From Pseudomonadota bacterium (GTDB taxonomy: Bacteria; Pseudomonadota; Alphaproteobacteria; Caulobacterales; Caulobacteraceae), in NCBI GenBank assembly GCA_023416055.1, contig JAEZIH010000059.1, positions 1 through 9,842 on the forward strand: a stretch of DNA of 9,842 nucleotides. Reading direction: 5' to 3'. Under the pieces are notes generated by a model that saw only the letters and a program-made list of their open reading frames with translations, made no database searches and was not told where the DNA came from. This document shows, piece after piece, positions 1 through 7,414 of the stretch. Positions within the stretch are counted from its first letter, which is position 1. The number at the start of each line of letters is the position of its first letter. Position numbers and translations under genes: made by a program.

Positions 1-44
1 GTGTGGCCCTTGCCGCCACCGGGTCCGGAAAGTTTTGCGGCCAT
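1..44 (-). CDS. 5' end of an unidentified gene, cut by the window edge
   Basis: An open minus-strand frame starts at 44 and runs off the left edge. It reads MAAKLSGPGGGKGH. A ribosome-binding site GGAG lies 12-13 bases upstream of the ATG (spacer about 9), which favours this ATG over an in-frame ATG at 59 that would add MEKPR. The gene lies on the same strand as folE, about 170 bp downstream of it, so it could be read from the folE transcript. Fourteen residues are too few to assign a family. The call rests only on the start context and the open frame. Confidence 0.4.
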   Translation of the reverse strand, partial: MAAKLSGPGGGKGH

Positions 45-131
45 CCGCGGTTTCTCCATCAGGCCCGGCGCGACACGCGGCGAGCGACGCTGAAAGCTTC
101 GGACCGTCTCTTGGCGTCCCCGGCCCGGCTT

Positions 132-186
132 GTAAAGCGGGTTCGGGTGGAAGTCGGTTCCCGCGCGGGTTCCAGCTCCGCTTTAC
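132..186. repeat. Inverted repeat with an inner palindrome, downstream of folE
   Basis: GTAAAGCGG (132-140) is a perfect inverted match to CCGCTTTAC (178-186). Between the arms lies a second palindrome, CCCGCGCGGG, near 160-169. A small CTCGC/GCGAG stem at 189-200 sits between this structure and the folE stop. There is no run of T on either side, so it is not a classical intrinsic terminator. It could mark the folE mRNA 3' end or be part of an untranslated structure ahead of the next gene. Confidence 0.4.
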
Positions 187-214
187 GCCTCGCAGGCGAG
201 CCGTCCAGGCCCGG

Positions 215-835
215 TCAACGCCCCTGGGCCAGCTTGAGAAAGCGATCCTTCAGGGCGCTGTCGGTCTTGAAGTCGCCAGTGAACCGGGTGGTGATGGTCG
301 AAACGTGGCGGTGGTGCACGCCGCGGGTGGTCATGCACTGGTGCTCGGCGTCGATCATCACGGCCACGCCGGCGGGCTGGAGGTGCGATTCGATGGCCTC
401 GGCGATCTGGTTGGTCAGCACTTCCTGCGTCTGCAGGCGGCGCGAGAAAATCTCGACCACGCGCGCCAGCTTGGAGATGCCGACGACCTTCTCGTTGGGC
501 ATGTAGGCGACGTAGGCCTTGCCCAGGAAGGGCGCCATGTGGTGCTCGCAGTGGCTTTCGACCTCGATGTCGCGCAGCAGGACCATGTCGTCGTAGCCCT
601 GCACGTCCTCGAAGGTGCGGCTCAGCTCCTTGGCCACGTCGGCATCGTAGCCCTCGAACCACTCGGCGTAGGCGTCCACCACGCGCTTGGGCGTGTCGAC
701 CAGGCCGGGGCGGTCGGGATCGTCGCCGGCCCAGGCCAGCAGGGTGCGCACCGCCTCCAGCGCCTGTTCGCGGCTGGGTCGCTTGATCTCGTCGTTTACG
801 CCGACGAGGACGGGCTTGACGGGGGTGACGCTCAT
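215..835 (-). CDS. folE: GTP cyclohydrolase I (FolE)
   Basis: This 206-aa cytoplasmic enzyme converts GTP to 7,8-dihydroneopterin triphosphate, the first step of folate biosynthesis; in bacteria the product also feeds queuosine synthesis. The zinc site is visible: SHCEHHM around residue 96 gives Cys96 and His99, and [10 protein letters not shown] gives Cys167. The family signatures [12 protein letters not shown] (41-52) and [29 protein letters not shown] (103-131) are intact. The start was placed at the ATG for MSVTPVKP, which gives the usual length of a unimodular FolE. An in-frame ATG at 946 would add 37 residues that do not look like the family and would overlap the region carrying the candidate cysS promoter. 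The Shine-Dalgarno is weak (GAGAG/GAGA). The gene is divergent from cysS, with 136 bp between the starts. The two cysteines and the histidine indicate the zinc-dependent FolE1 type. Confidence 0.97.
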   Translation of the reverse strand: MSVTPVKPVLVGVNDEIKRPSREQALEAVRTLLAWAGDDPDRPGLVDTPKRVVDAYAEWFEGYDADVAKELSRTFEDVQGYDDMVLLRDIEVESHCEHHMAPFLGKAYVAYMPNEKVVGISKLARVVEIFSRRLQTQEVLTNQIAEAIESHLQPAGVAVMIDAEHQCMTTRGVHHRHVSTITTRFTGDFKTDSALKDRFLKLAQGR

Positions 836-894
836 TCTCGATCTCTCAGACGGGGAGGGGCCCGGGCCGCTCGCCTCTATTCTCGGCCGAAACC

Positions 895-924
895 CTGTCG
901 AGTATGCGGCAAGGCCGCTATATG
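895..924 (+). promoter_or_regulatory. Candidate cysS promoter in the folE/cysS divergent gap
   Basis: GCTATATG at 917-924 resembles the Caulobacter housekeeping -10 (GCTANAWC). CTGTCGAG at 895-902 is a weak -35, with a gap of 14, inside the 10-14 allowed. A short GCGGC-AAG-GCCGC palindrome (906-918) overlaps the -10. The predicted mRNA leader for cysS would be about 45 nt. This is a consensus match only. Confidence 0.3.
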
Positions 925-971
925 GGCGAACCGGTCCGTTCCGCAAGAAAACCCAAGGCGCCTGCAGCCCT

Positions 972-2381
<1,410 letters not shown>

Positions 2382-2428
2382 GTCTGGCTCTCCGACTCCG
2401 GATCAGGCCGGCAGTGCTCCGATCGGGA

Positions 2429-2629
2429 TCAGGTGATCCGTTTGGCCGAGACCGGGTCGCTGGCGGGGAAGGTCTCCTCGACGGCTTCGTCGACCAGGGC
2501 CTCCTGGCGGTTCTCCGCGCCCCGCTCATCCTCGCACAGCTGGTCGGGCTTGCCATCGTCGGGCGAGGCCTTGCGGGCGTAGGGTTCGTCGTCGGCCGGG
2601 GCCTGCTGGTGGTCGGGATTGTGCGTCAT
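2429..2629 (-). CDS. Small hydrophilic protein with C-terminal FPASDP motif
   Basis: This 66-aa protein is charged, has no membrane segment, and ends in EETFPASDPVSAKRIT. Short alphaproteobacterial hypothetical proteins often carry a similar ETFPASDP segment, but I know of no function. The start is well supported: GAGGAG lies 7 bases before the ATG at 2629. The gene begins only 11 bp after the stop of the acidic protein gene, so its ribosome-binding site sits in that gap and the two are almost certainly co-transcribed and perhaps translationally coupled. It contains a single cysteine (QLCEDE). It converges on cysS with a 47-bp gap that shows no clear terminator. Confidence 0.8.
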   Translation of the reverse strand: MTHNPDHQQAPADDEPYARKASPDDGKPDQLCEDERGAENRQEALVDEAVEETFPASDPVSAKRIT

Positions 2630-2640
2630 GGTTCGGCTCC

Positions 2641-3123
2641 TCAGCTCGAGGGGTGATCTTCTTCGCCGTCCGGCCCATAGCCGAGGTCGGCGATGTCGTC
2701 GTCGGAAAGGCGCTTGGCCTCCCAGTGGGCGGCGCTGGCCTGGGCCCCGCGCACCTCGCGCATCAGACCGGTGTAGACCAGCTCCACCTCGTCGTGGGTG
2801 CGCAGGTCGCCGCCCCCGGCGTCGATCTCGGTCAGCCGCGGGCTGTCGACGCCGTACTGCGGGTCGGCCTCGGGCTCCACGCCGCTGGCCGACAGTTCGT
2901 CGTCGATGTCGAGGTCCGCCTCATCGATCGTCTCGAGGTCCTCCTCGGACTCCTCGTCGTCGGAGTCGCCCGCCATTCGGGTGACGTCCAGGACCTCGGG
3001 CAGCTCCTCGAAGGTCTTGAACTCGTTGCTGGCCGCCCCGGCGTCGGCTTCGTCGAAGTTGTCCTCGTCGAACACCTCCGAGAAGTCCTGGTCGTCGGGG
3101 CCGTTGTCGTCGATCGCGGGCAT
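2641..3123 (-). CDS. Acidic hypothetical protein downstream of flmG
   Basis: This 160-aa protein is extremely rich in Asp and Glu. Acidic tracts such as SDDEESEEDLETIDEADLDI (about residues 54-73) make the first half probably disordered. The C-terminal half is more ordered-looking and contains YGVDSPRLTEID and a possible helix, LVYTGLMREVRGAQASAAHWEAKRL (about 116-140). No signal peptide, membrane segment or known catalytic motif was seen. The start was placed at 3123 because GGAGG lies 5 bases before it; an ATG at 3135 would add MEDA but has no ribosome-binding site. The gene follows flmG by 35 bp on the same strand and precedes the 66-aa gene by 11 bp. Function unknown; a flagellar role would be a guess from position only. 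Confidence 0.8.
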   Translation of the reverse strand: MPAIDDNGPDDQDFSEVFDEDNFDEADAGAASNEFKTFEELPEVLDVTRMAGDSDDEESEEDLETIDEADLDIDDELSASGVEPEADPQYGVDSPRLTEIDAGGGDLRTHDEVELVYTGLMREVRGAQASAAHWEAKRLSDDDIADLGYGPDGEEDHPSS

Positions 3124-3127
3124 GGCG

Positions 3128-3145
3128 TCCTCCATTCTCGGAGGA
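3128..3145 (-). promoter_or_regulatory. Hairpin that can hide the ribosome-binding site of the acidic protein gene
   Basis: Read on the minus strand, TCCTCC-GAGAAT-GGAGGA forms a perfect 6-bp stem with a 6-nt loop. The right arm is the Shine-Dalgarno (GGAGG) used by the ATG at 3123. In the mRNA the site could therefore be blocked until the helix is opened, for example by ribosomes leaving flmG or by temperature. The geometry is seen in the sequence; the regulatory role is inferred. Confidence 0.4.
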
Positions 3146-3158
3146 TCAACGCTGCGTG

Positions 3159-4967
3159 TCAGGCGGCGTTCCAGCCCCGCTCGACGACGCGGTCCAGGGC
3201 CTCCCGCATCTCGCCGATCACTGCCGGCCAGCCGTCCACCGCGGCGCGCCGGAACACCCGCGCCTCAGGGTAGAAGACGTAGCCGTCGGTCTTCATCAGG
3301 TGCCAGTCGTCCGGCGCCGCGACCATCCAGGTCCGCGCCCCGCTGGCCGCCGCGATGTTCGTTCCGGCGATGCCCGGGCCGATCACCAGATCGCAGGCCA
3401 CGGACAGGGCCGCGACGTCCTCGAGATCGTCCTTCAGGTTGATCGGCGGGGTCCAGATGCGGACCCCGGCCGCCTCGGCCTTGGCCAGGTCCTCGCTGAC
3501 GTCGCCGCACTGCAGGTTGATCATCACGCAGCCCGGCGCGCGCAGGATCGGCTCCCACAGCTGGAAGCTTGAGGCGAAATAGGCGGCGCGCGCGCCCGTC
3601 ATCACCAGGCTCTTCCAGTGCAATCCGACCTTCAGCCCGGGGCCGAGGGCCTCCAGTTCGCGCGTCCAGCGGGCCACCCGCTCCGGATCGGGACGGATGA
3701 CGCCGTCGTGGCGGGGGAAGGCGGCGACGCTGGGCCGGTAGACGGTCATCAGGCTGCCCATCGGGACCCAGAACTCGGGAGCCTCGCCTTCAGGCAGGTC
3801 CTCGACGAAGGGCACGAAGCGGGTCAGGCGTCCTTCCAGCCGGATGGCCTTGTGGCCGCCGACGATCGCCTCGGGCCAGCGGCGCTGGAACAGGCCCACC
3901 ATCCGCTCCTCTACGGCGACGAACACCTTGCCCTCGGGGCCGACCGCTTCGATCACGTCGGCGAGGCAGTTGGCGAAGATCAGCTCGTCCGCGATGCCCT
4001 GCTCGCCGACGACCAACAAGCGGCGGCCGCGGATATCCTCCTCGGCGGGTTTCCAGCGGGGCGCCGGGACGGCCACGCGCAGGGCGTCCGGCAGATTGGG
4101 ATCGAAGCGCACCTCATAGGCCTCGAACGCCTCCGGCAGGCGCGCCTCGCCCATCAGCATCAGGGCGCGGGCCATGTTCATCATCGCCGCCTCGTAGGGG
4201 CCCTCGGCGCCGGGGAGGGCGGCCTCCAGATCCTCCAGCGCGCCGGCGATGTCGCCCAGCGGCCGCCGCACGTTGGCGCGGTTGTAGCGGGCCTTGGAGA
4301 AGCCCGGGTCCAGGCGCAGGGCCTCCTCGAAGAAGGTCAGCGCCTCGGTCAGCCGTCCCTCGTCGTTCAGCACCGTGCCGAGCGAGTTCCACAGCACCGG
4401 GCTCTCCGGCTCGACCTGAAGCATCGCCCGCAGCGTCTCGATGGCGTCCCCGTAGCGGCGCTGGTCGCGCATCACCCCGGCCAGGTTGTTGGTCGCCTCG
4501 ATATGCCCCGGATTGGCGGCGAGAAATTTGAGCAGCAGCTTCTCGGCGATCTCGAGATAGCCCAGTCGCTGGGCGAGCCGGCCCAGGTCGTGGGCGATGT
4601 CGTTGTGGTCGGGCAGCAGCTTCAGGGCCGCCTCATACGCCTGGATGGCGGGGCCGAACTGGTTGGCCTTCTCCTGGCAGATGGCGAGGACGTGCCAGGC
4701 CAGGCCGCTGGTTTCGTCGATCTTCAGCGCCGCGATGGCCCGCTGGCCGCCGCGCTCGTAGTCGTTGACCCGGATGGCGGCCAGCGCCGCCTTGAGCAGC
4801 TCCAGCACCTTCCGCTGCGACCTGGCGGAGCGGCCGCCGCCGCCGGCCAGCGACCGCGACAGGCGGCGCAGTGCCTCTGGCGAGGCCGCGTCGCCGGCCA
4901 CGCTCTGGGCCGCGGGAGCGGGGGCGTGCGGAAGATCTTCGAGGGCGGGGGAGGGCTGGGCGGACAT
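3159..4967 (-). CDS. flmG: FlmG-type flagellin glycosyltransferase (TPR plus GT-B-like domain)
   Basis: This 602-aa cytoplasmic protein has two parts. Residues about 55-290 are tetratricopeptide repeats, for example LAWHVLAICQEKANQFGPAI, WNSLGTVLNDEGRLTEALTF and ARYNRANVRRPLGDIAGALE. Residues about 310-602 form a glycosyltransferase-like domain with VVGEQGIADELIFANCL near 320-336, VGLHWKS near 447-453, and LVIGPGIAGTNIAAASGA near 527-544. In Caulobacter, FlmG (older name flbA) uses its TPR part to bind flagellins and its C-terminal part to attach a nonulosonic acid such as pseudaminic acid. The neighbourhood, divergent from flbT-flaF, is the same here and supports the name. The ATG at 4967 (MSAQPSP) was chosen; the frame is open to 5405, but that part is antisense to flbT. 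The ribosome-binding site is weak. Which sugar donor is used cannot be read from the sequence. Confidence 0.85.
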   Translation of the reverse strand: MSAQPSPALEDLPHAPAPAAQSVAGDAASPEALRRLSRSLAGGGGRSARSQRKVLELLKAALAAIRVNDYERGGQRAIAALKIDETSGLAWHVLAICQEKANQFGPAIQAYEAALKLLPDHNDIAHDLGRLAQRLGYLEIAEKLLLKFLAANPGHIEATNNLAGVMRDQRRYGDAIETLRAMLQVEPESPVLWNSLGTVLNDEGRLTEALTFFEEALRLDPGFSKARYNRANVRRPLGDIAGALEDLEAALPGAEGPYEAAMMNMARALMLMGEARLPEAFEAYEVRFDPNLPDALRVAVPAPRWKPAEEDIRGRRLLVVGEQGIADELIFANCLADVIEAVGPEGKVFVAVEERMVGLFQRRWPEAIVGGHKAIRLEGRLTRFVPFVEDLPEGEAPEFWVPMGSLMTVYRPSVAAFPRHDGVIRPDPERVARWTRELEALGPGLKVGLHWKSLVMTGARAAYFASSFQLWEPILRAPGCVMINLQCGDVSEDLAKAEAAGVRIWTPPINLKDDLEDVAALSVACDLVIGPGIAGTNIAAASGARTWMVAAPDDWHLMKTDGYVFYPEARVFRRAAVDGWPAVIGEMREALDRVVERGWNAA

Positions 4968-5016
4968 GAACGACTCGGCTTGTGACCGGCCCAGCAAACC
5001 TCGTCGGCCACAATAC

Positions 5017-5026
5017 ATGGTTAACC
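5017..5026. promoter_or_regulatory. Possible CtrA half-site between flmG and flbT
   Basis: The minus strand reads TTAACCAT at 5024-5017, and the short palindrome GGTTAACC covers 5019-5026. TTAACCAT matches the half-site known for CtrA, the cell-cycle regulator that controls many Caulobacter flagellar genes. The full TTAA-N7-TTAA arrangement is absent. The site lies in the 129-bp gap between the divergent flmG and flbT starts, so it could serve both. Weak evidence; an 8-base match can be chance. Confidence 0.3.
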
Positions 5027-5096
5027 ACGCCTGTTTATCCTGCGTTCGTCCCCGGCTTCCTAACGTCGCCGTGCGCCTGTTCAGGAGTCGCTCCGA

Positions 5097-5519
5097 ATGC
5101 CGCTTAAGTTGTCGCTCAAACCCGGCGAGAAGTTCGTTCTCAACGGGGCCGTCGTCCAGAATGGCGACCGGCGCGGCGTCCTGATCCTGCAGAACAAAGC
5201 CAGTGTGCTGCGGGAGAAGGATATTCTTCAGCCAGAAGACGTAAACAGCCCGGCGAAGCGTGTATACTTCCCCGTGATGATGATGTACTTGGACGAGGCG
5301 GCTGCGCCCAAGGTCTATGACGAGTTTGCGCTGCGTCTCAGCGAGTTCATGAGCGCGACGCGCAACCCGCAGGTCCTGGCCGACTGCGTGGCGGCTTCGC
5401 GGCACGTCATGTCGCGCGAATACTACAAGGCTCTGATGGCGGCCCGGAAGCTGGTGGATTACGAGGAAGGTCTGGCGAATGTCGCTTCAGGCGTACAAGA
5501 CCGCAGCGACGCGGGCTGA
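5097..5519 (+). CDS. flbT: Flagellin translation regulator FlbT
   Basis: This 140-aa protein matches FlbT along its length: [20 protein letters not shown] at the start, then the [13 protein letters not shown] segment and [10 protein letters not shown]. In Caulobacter, FlbT acts after transcription: it associates with the 5' leader of flagellin mRNA and represses its translation and stability until the hook is complete. AGGAG at 5083-5087 lies 9 bases before the ATG and supports the start. The length agrees with the Caulobacter protein (about 141 aa). The last 41 bp overlap flaF in another frame, so the two are translationally coupled. The divergent neighbour is flmG. No flagellin gene lies within the window, so the regulated mRNA must be encoded elsewhere. 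Confidence 0.96.
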   Translation: MPLKLSLKPGEKFVLNGAVVQNGDRRGVLILQNKASVLREKDILQPEDVNSPAKRVYFPVMMMYLDEAAAPKVYDEFALRLSEFMSATRNPQVLADCVAASRHVMSREYYKALMAARKLVDYEEGLANVASGVQDRSDAG

Positions 5520-5847
5520 GAACCCCCGCGAGATGGAGTATCGGCTGTTCGGGCAGGTGACCCGGGCGCTGATGCACGCCTCGACGGTGGACCCGTCCGA
5601 CATCGCCACGCGCATAGACGCGCTCGACTGGAACCGCCGCCTGTGGTCGACCCTGGCGACGGACTGCGCCAGCCCCGACAACGCCATGGACAAGTCGCTG
5701 CGCGCCCAGATCATTTCGATCAGCCTGTTCGTGAACCGTCACTCCTCGGCCGTGATGCGCGGCGAGGAGGATTTCGAGGCGTTGATCGACATCAACAAGA
5801 TGGTCATGCAGGGCCTGGCCGGCCCCGGAACGGCGCAGGCCGCCTGA
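5479..5847 (+). CDS. flaF: Flagellar biosynthesis regulator FlaF
   Basis: This 122-aa protein has the FlaF pattern: [20 protein letters not shown] near the N-terminus, [20 protein letters not shown] in the middle, and [16 protein letters not shown] towards the end. In Caulobacter, FlaF is needed for flagellin synthesis and export and works in opposition to FlbT, coupling translation to assembly. GAGGAAGG at 5463-5470 lies 8 bases before the ATG. The gene starts inside the end of flbT (41-bp overlap), a strong sign of coupled translation. Its stop is 10 bp from the stop of the convergent transglycosylase gene, and both stops lie in an inverted repeat. Confidence 0.95.
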   Translation: MSLQAYKTAATRAENPREMEYRLFGQVTRALMHASTVDPSDIATRIDALDWNRRLWSTLATDCASPDNAMDKSLRAQIISISLFVNRHSSAVMRGEEDFEALIDINKMVMQGLAGPGTAQAA

Positions 5848-5867
5848 ACCGAGCGGCTCAGCCGGCC
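5838..5867. terminator. Imperfect inverted repeat spanning the convergent flaF and transglycosylase stop codons
   Basis: GGCCGCCTGA (5838-5847) faces TCAGCCGGCC (5858-5867), matching at 9 of 10 positions around a 10-nt spacer. The left arm ends with the flaF stop codon and the right arm begins with the complement of the other gene's stop codon. The hairpin would form in both transcripts. No T run follows on either side, so it would be a bidirectional hairpin terminator or 3' end stabiliser only in a loose sense. Confidence 0.4.
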
Positions 5868-7150
5868 CGGCGGATCAGCTCGTCGGCGAGGTCGGTCGTC
5901 AGATAGCCGTCAGCCAGCCGCCCGTTGGCCATCTGCCAGCGCCGCAGCGCCGCGCGGGTGTTGGCCCCGATCACTCCGTCGACCCCCTGGGTGTCGTAGC
6001 CGAGCGCGGTCAGGGCGCGCTGGGCCCCGATGCGCTGCTCGCGCGACAGCGGGGCGTCGTTCGGCCAGGTCGCGGTCAGGCCCGGCCGGCCCTGCACGCC
6101 GTCGGCTGTGAGGCCGATGGCCAGGGCGTAGCTGACCGAGTTGTTGTAGCGGCGGATGACGTAGTGGTTGGGCAGGGCCAGGAAGGCCGGGCCGCGCGCG
6201 CCCTGGGGCAGCAGGATGGTCGCCTCCTCGGCCGCCTCGGCCGCGGTCGGGCTGCCGCCCTGTGCGAGGGTTACGCCCCGGGCCGCCCAGTACGACCACG
6301 GATGGCGCGGCCCCTCGGCGTCGGCGTAGTTGAAACCTGACGGAAGCTTGACCTCGTAGCCCCAGCTCTGGCCGCGCTTCCAGCCGGCCTGGGCCAGCAG
6401 GTTGGCCGCCGAGGCGAGCGCGTCGGCGTCCGTGCCCCAGATGTCGACCTTGCCGTCGCCGTCCTGGTCGACCCCGAGCCGCAGGTAGTTGTCCGGCATG
6501 AACTGGGTCTGGCCCATGGCCCCGGCCCAGCTGCCCTTCAGTCCGGCGCGCGAGCGGCGCCCGTCGATGACGATGTCCAGGGCGTCCTTCAGCTGCGCCT
6601 CGGCCCAGTCGCGGCGGCGGCCGTCGAAAGCAAGAGTGGCCAGCGAGCGGATCACGTCATGATCGCCCTGGACCTGTCCGAAGGCCGATTCCTGGGCCCA
6701 GATGGCGACCAGGATCTCGGAAGGCACCCCGAAACGCTGCACCACTTCCCACGGCACGCGGTCCACGCGCTGGCGGGCCTGGGCGATGCGGGTGGGGGTG
6801 ACGGCGTTCTGGACGTAGGCTCCGGCCGGCCGGCTGAACTCGGGCTGGTTGCGGTCGAGCCGGATCACCGAGGCGTCGGGGGTCAGGCCGGCCAGTTCGC
6901 GCTCGTAGGCGGCGCGGCGGTCCCCGCCATGGCGGGCGAGGAAGCCCTGTTTCCACCCCTCGAACCCGGCCTGGTCGACGGTCTGCTCTGTCGGAACAAC
7001 GGGCGCGGGCGGCGCGGGGGGCGGCGCCGGCTCCGGCTGCACGGGCGCGGGAGCGGGGGCGCTCGCCGGCGGCGGCTCGGGCAGCATCGGCGCGCAGGCG
7101 GCGACCGTTCCAATCAGGATGAGGCGAAGGCTGAAGCGCATGATCTGCAA
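5858..7150 (-). CDS. Lytic murein transglycosylase, MltB family, lipoprotein with peptidoglycan-binding domain
   Basis: This 430-aa enzyme cleaves the glycan strands of peptidoglycan and leaves 1,6-anhydro ends. A lipoprotein signal (RFSLRLILIGTVAAC) gives a lipobox VAAC with Cys19 as the lipidated residue. A Pro/Ala linker covers residues 20-53. The catalytic domain covers about 60-350, with the likely catalytic Glu154 in IWAQESAFG, the family motif GSWAGAMGQTQFMPDNY (206-222), and an EF-hand-like DQDGDGKVD loop (228-236). A PG_binding_1 domain covers about 368-428 (QRALTALGYDTQGVDGVIG). The start at 7150 is a TTG, chosen because GGGAG lies 6 bases before it; the ATG at 7141 (three codons later) would leave a 15-base spacer, but it is the alternative. 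The gene converges on flaF. A role in opening the wall for the flagellum is possible, but only by position. Confidence 0.92.
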   Translation of the reverse strand: MQIMRFSLRLILIGTVAACAPMLPEPPPASAPAPAPVQPEPAPPPAPPAPVVPTEQTVDQAGFEGWKQGFLARHGGDRRAAYERELAGLTPDASVIRLDRNQPEFSRPAGAYVQNAVTPTRIAQARQRVDRVPWEVVQRFGVPSEILVAIWAQESAFGQVQGDHDVIRSLATLAFDGRRRDWAEAQLKDALDIVIDGRRSRAGLKGSWAGAMGQTQFMPDNYLRLGVDQDGDGKVDIWGTDADALASAANLLAQAGWKRGQSWGYEVKLPSGFNYADAEGPRHPWSYWAARGVTLAQGGSPTAAEAAEEATILLPQGARGPAFLALPNHYVIRRYNNSVSYALAIGLTADGVQGRPGLTATWPNDAPLSREQRIGAQRALTALGYDTQGVDGVIGANTRAALRRWQMANGRLADGYLTTDLADELIRRAG

Positions 7151-7325
7151 CGTAATCTCCCGGCTCGGTCCCGCCTCATAACAACTCCGCGAGTCCGCCG
7201 CGACGCCTACAGCGCGCGAGTGGAGAAAGCGTTGCCGTGGCGCATCGCGGGCCGCCGTTAACCTTTGATGTAATCGAGCCGGTAACCGCTTCGGGCGCAG
7301 AAGGACGCTGCTCCCTGAGACCGAT

Positions 7326-7402
7326 GGCCTGGTGGCGGAGGGGCTACGCGTCGGCGGTGCAACGCCGAAGACCCTCCGTTCAACTCGGAGGCCAGGCCTC
7401 CA
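7326..7402 (+). tRNA. tRNA-Cys(GCA)-like gene with non-canonical anticodon and T arms
   Basis: This 77-nt cloverleaf has a perfect 7-bp acceptor stem (GGCCTGG 7326-7332 with CCAGGCC 7392-7398), T at position 73 (7399) and an encoded CCA (7400-7402). U73 with anticodon GCA is the identity set of tRNA-Cys. T8 (7333), a 3-bp D stem (GCG/CGC), A14, GG and A21 in the D loop, T33 (7358), GCA (7359-7361), A37, a 4-nt variable loop (AGAC) and the T-loop TTCAACT (7379-7385) are all in order. Two features are abnormal. The anticodon arm has 18 nt, folding as 6 bp with a 6-nt loop (TCGGCG/CGCCGA) or 5 bp with an 8-nt loop. The T stem has 6 bp (CCTCCG/CGGAGG), so the acceptor branch totals 13 bp instead of 12. 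It may be a variant tRNA or a decaying copy. No clear promoter or terminator was seen. Confidence 0.65.
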
Positions 7403-7414
7403 TCTCCGGCTCGG

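Noticed and set aside
2653..3273. Plus-strand open frame opposite the acidic protein gene
   Set aside because: The minus-strand gene has a strong ribosome-binding site and tight operon spacing. The plus frame is a repetitive Val/Gly/Leu-rich shadow.
3618..4985. Plus-strand open frame of 455 codons over flmG
   Set aside because: It is the antisense shadow of the TPR/glycosyltransferase gene. High-GC codon structure leaves the opposite strand open.
4990..5016. Possible sigma-54 promoter for flmG (TGGCCG...TTTGCT on the minus strand)
   Set aside because: The distance between GG and GC is 12 bases instead of the required 10.
4968..5405. N-terminal extension of flmG by 146 residues
   Set aside because: This part is antisense to flbT, which is clearly genuine; MSAQPSP at 4967 starts a normal N-terminus in the divergent gap.
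7326..7402. tRNA-Ser, tRNA-Leu or tRNA-Sec reading of the cloverleaf
   Set aside because: There is no long variable arm (only 4 nt), the D arm is of class I type, and T33-GCA-A37 with U73 fits cysteine.
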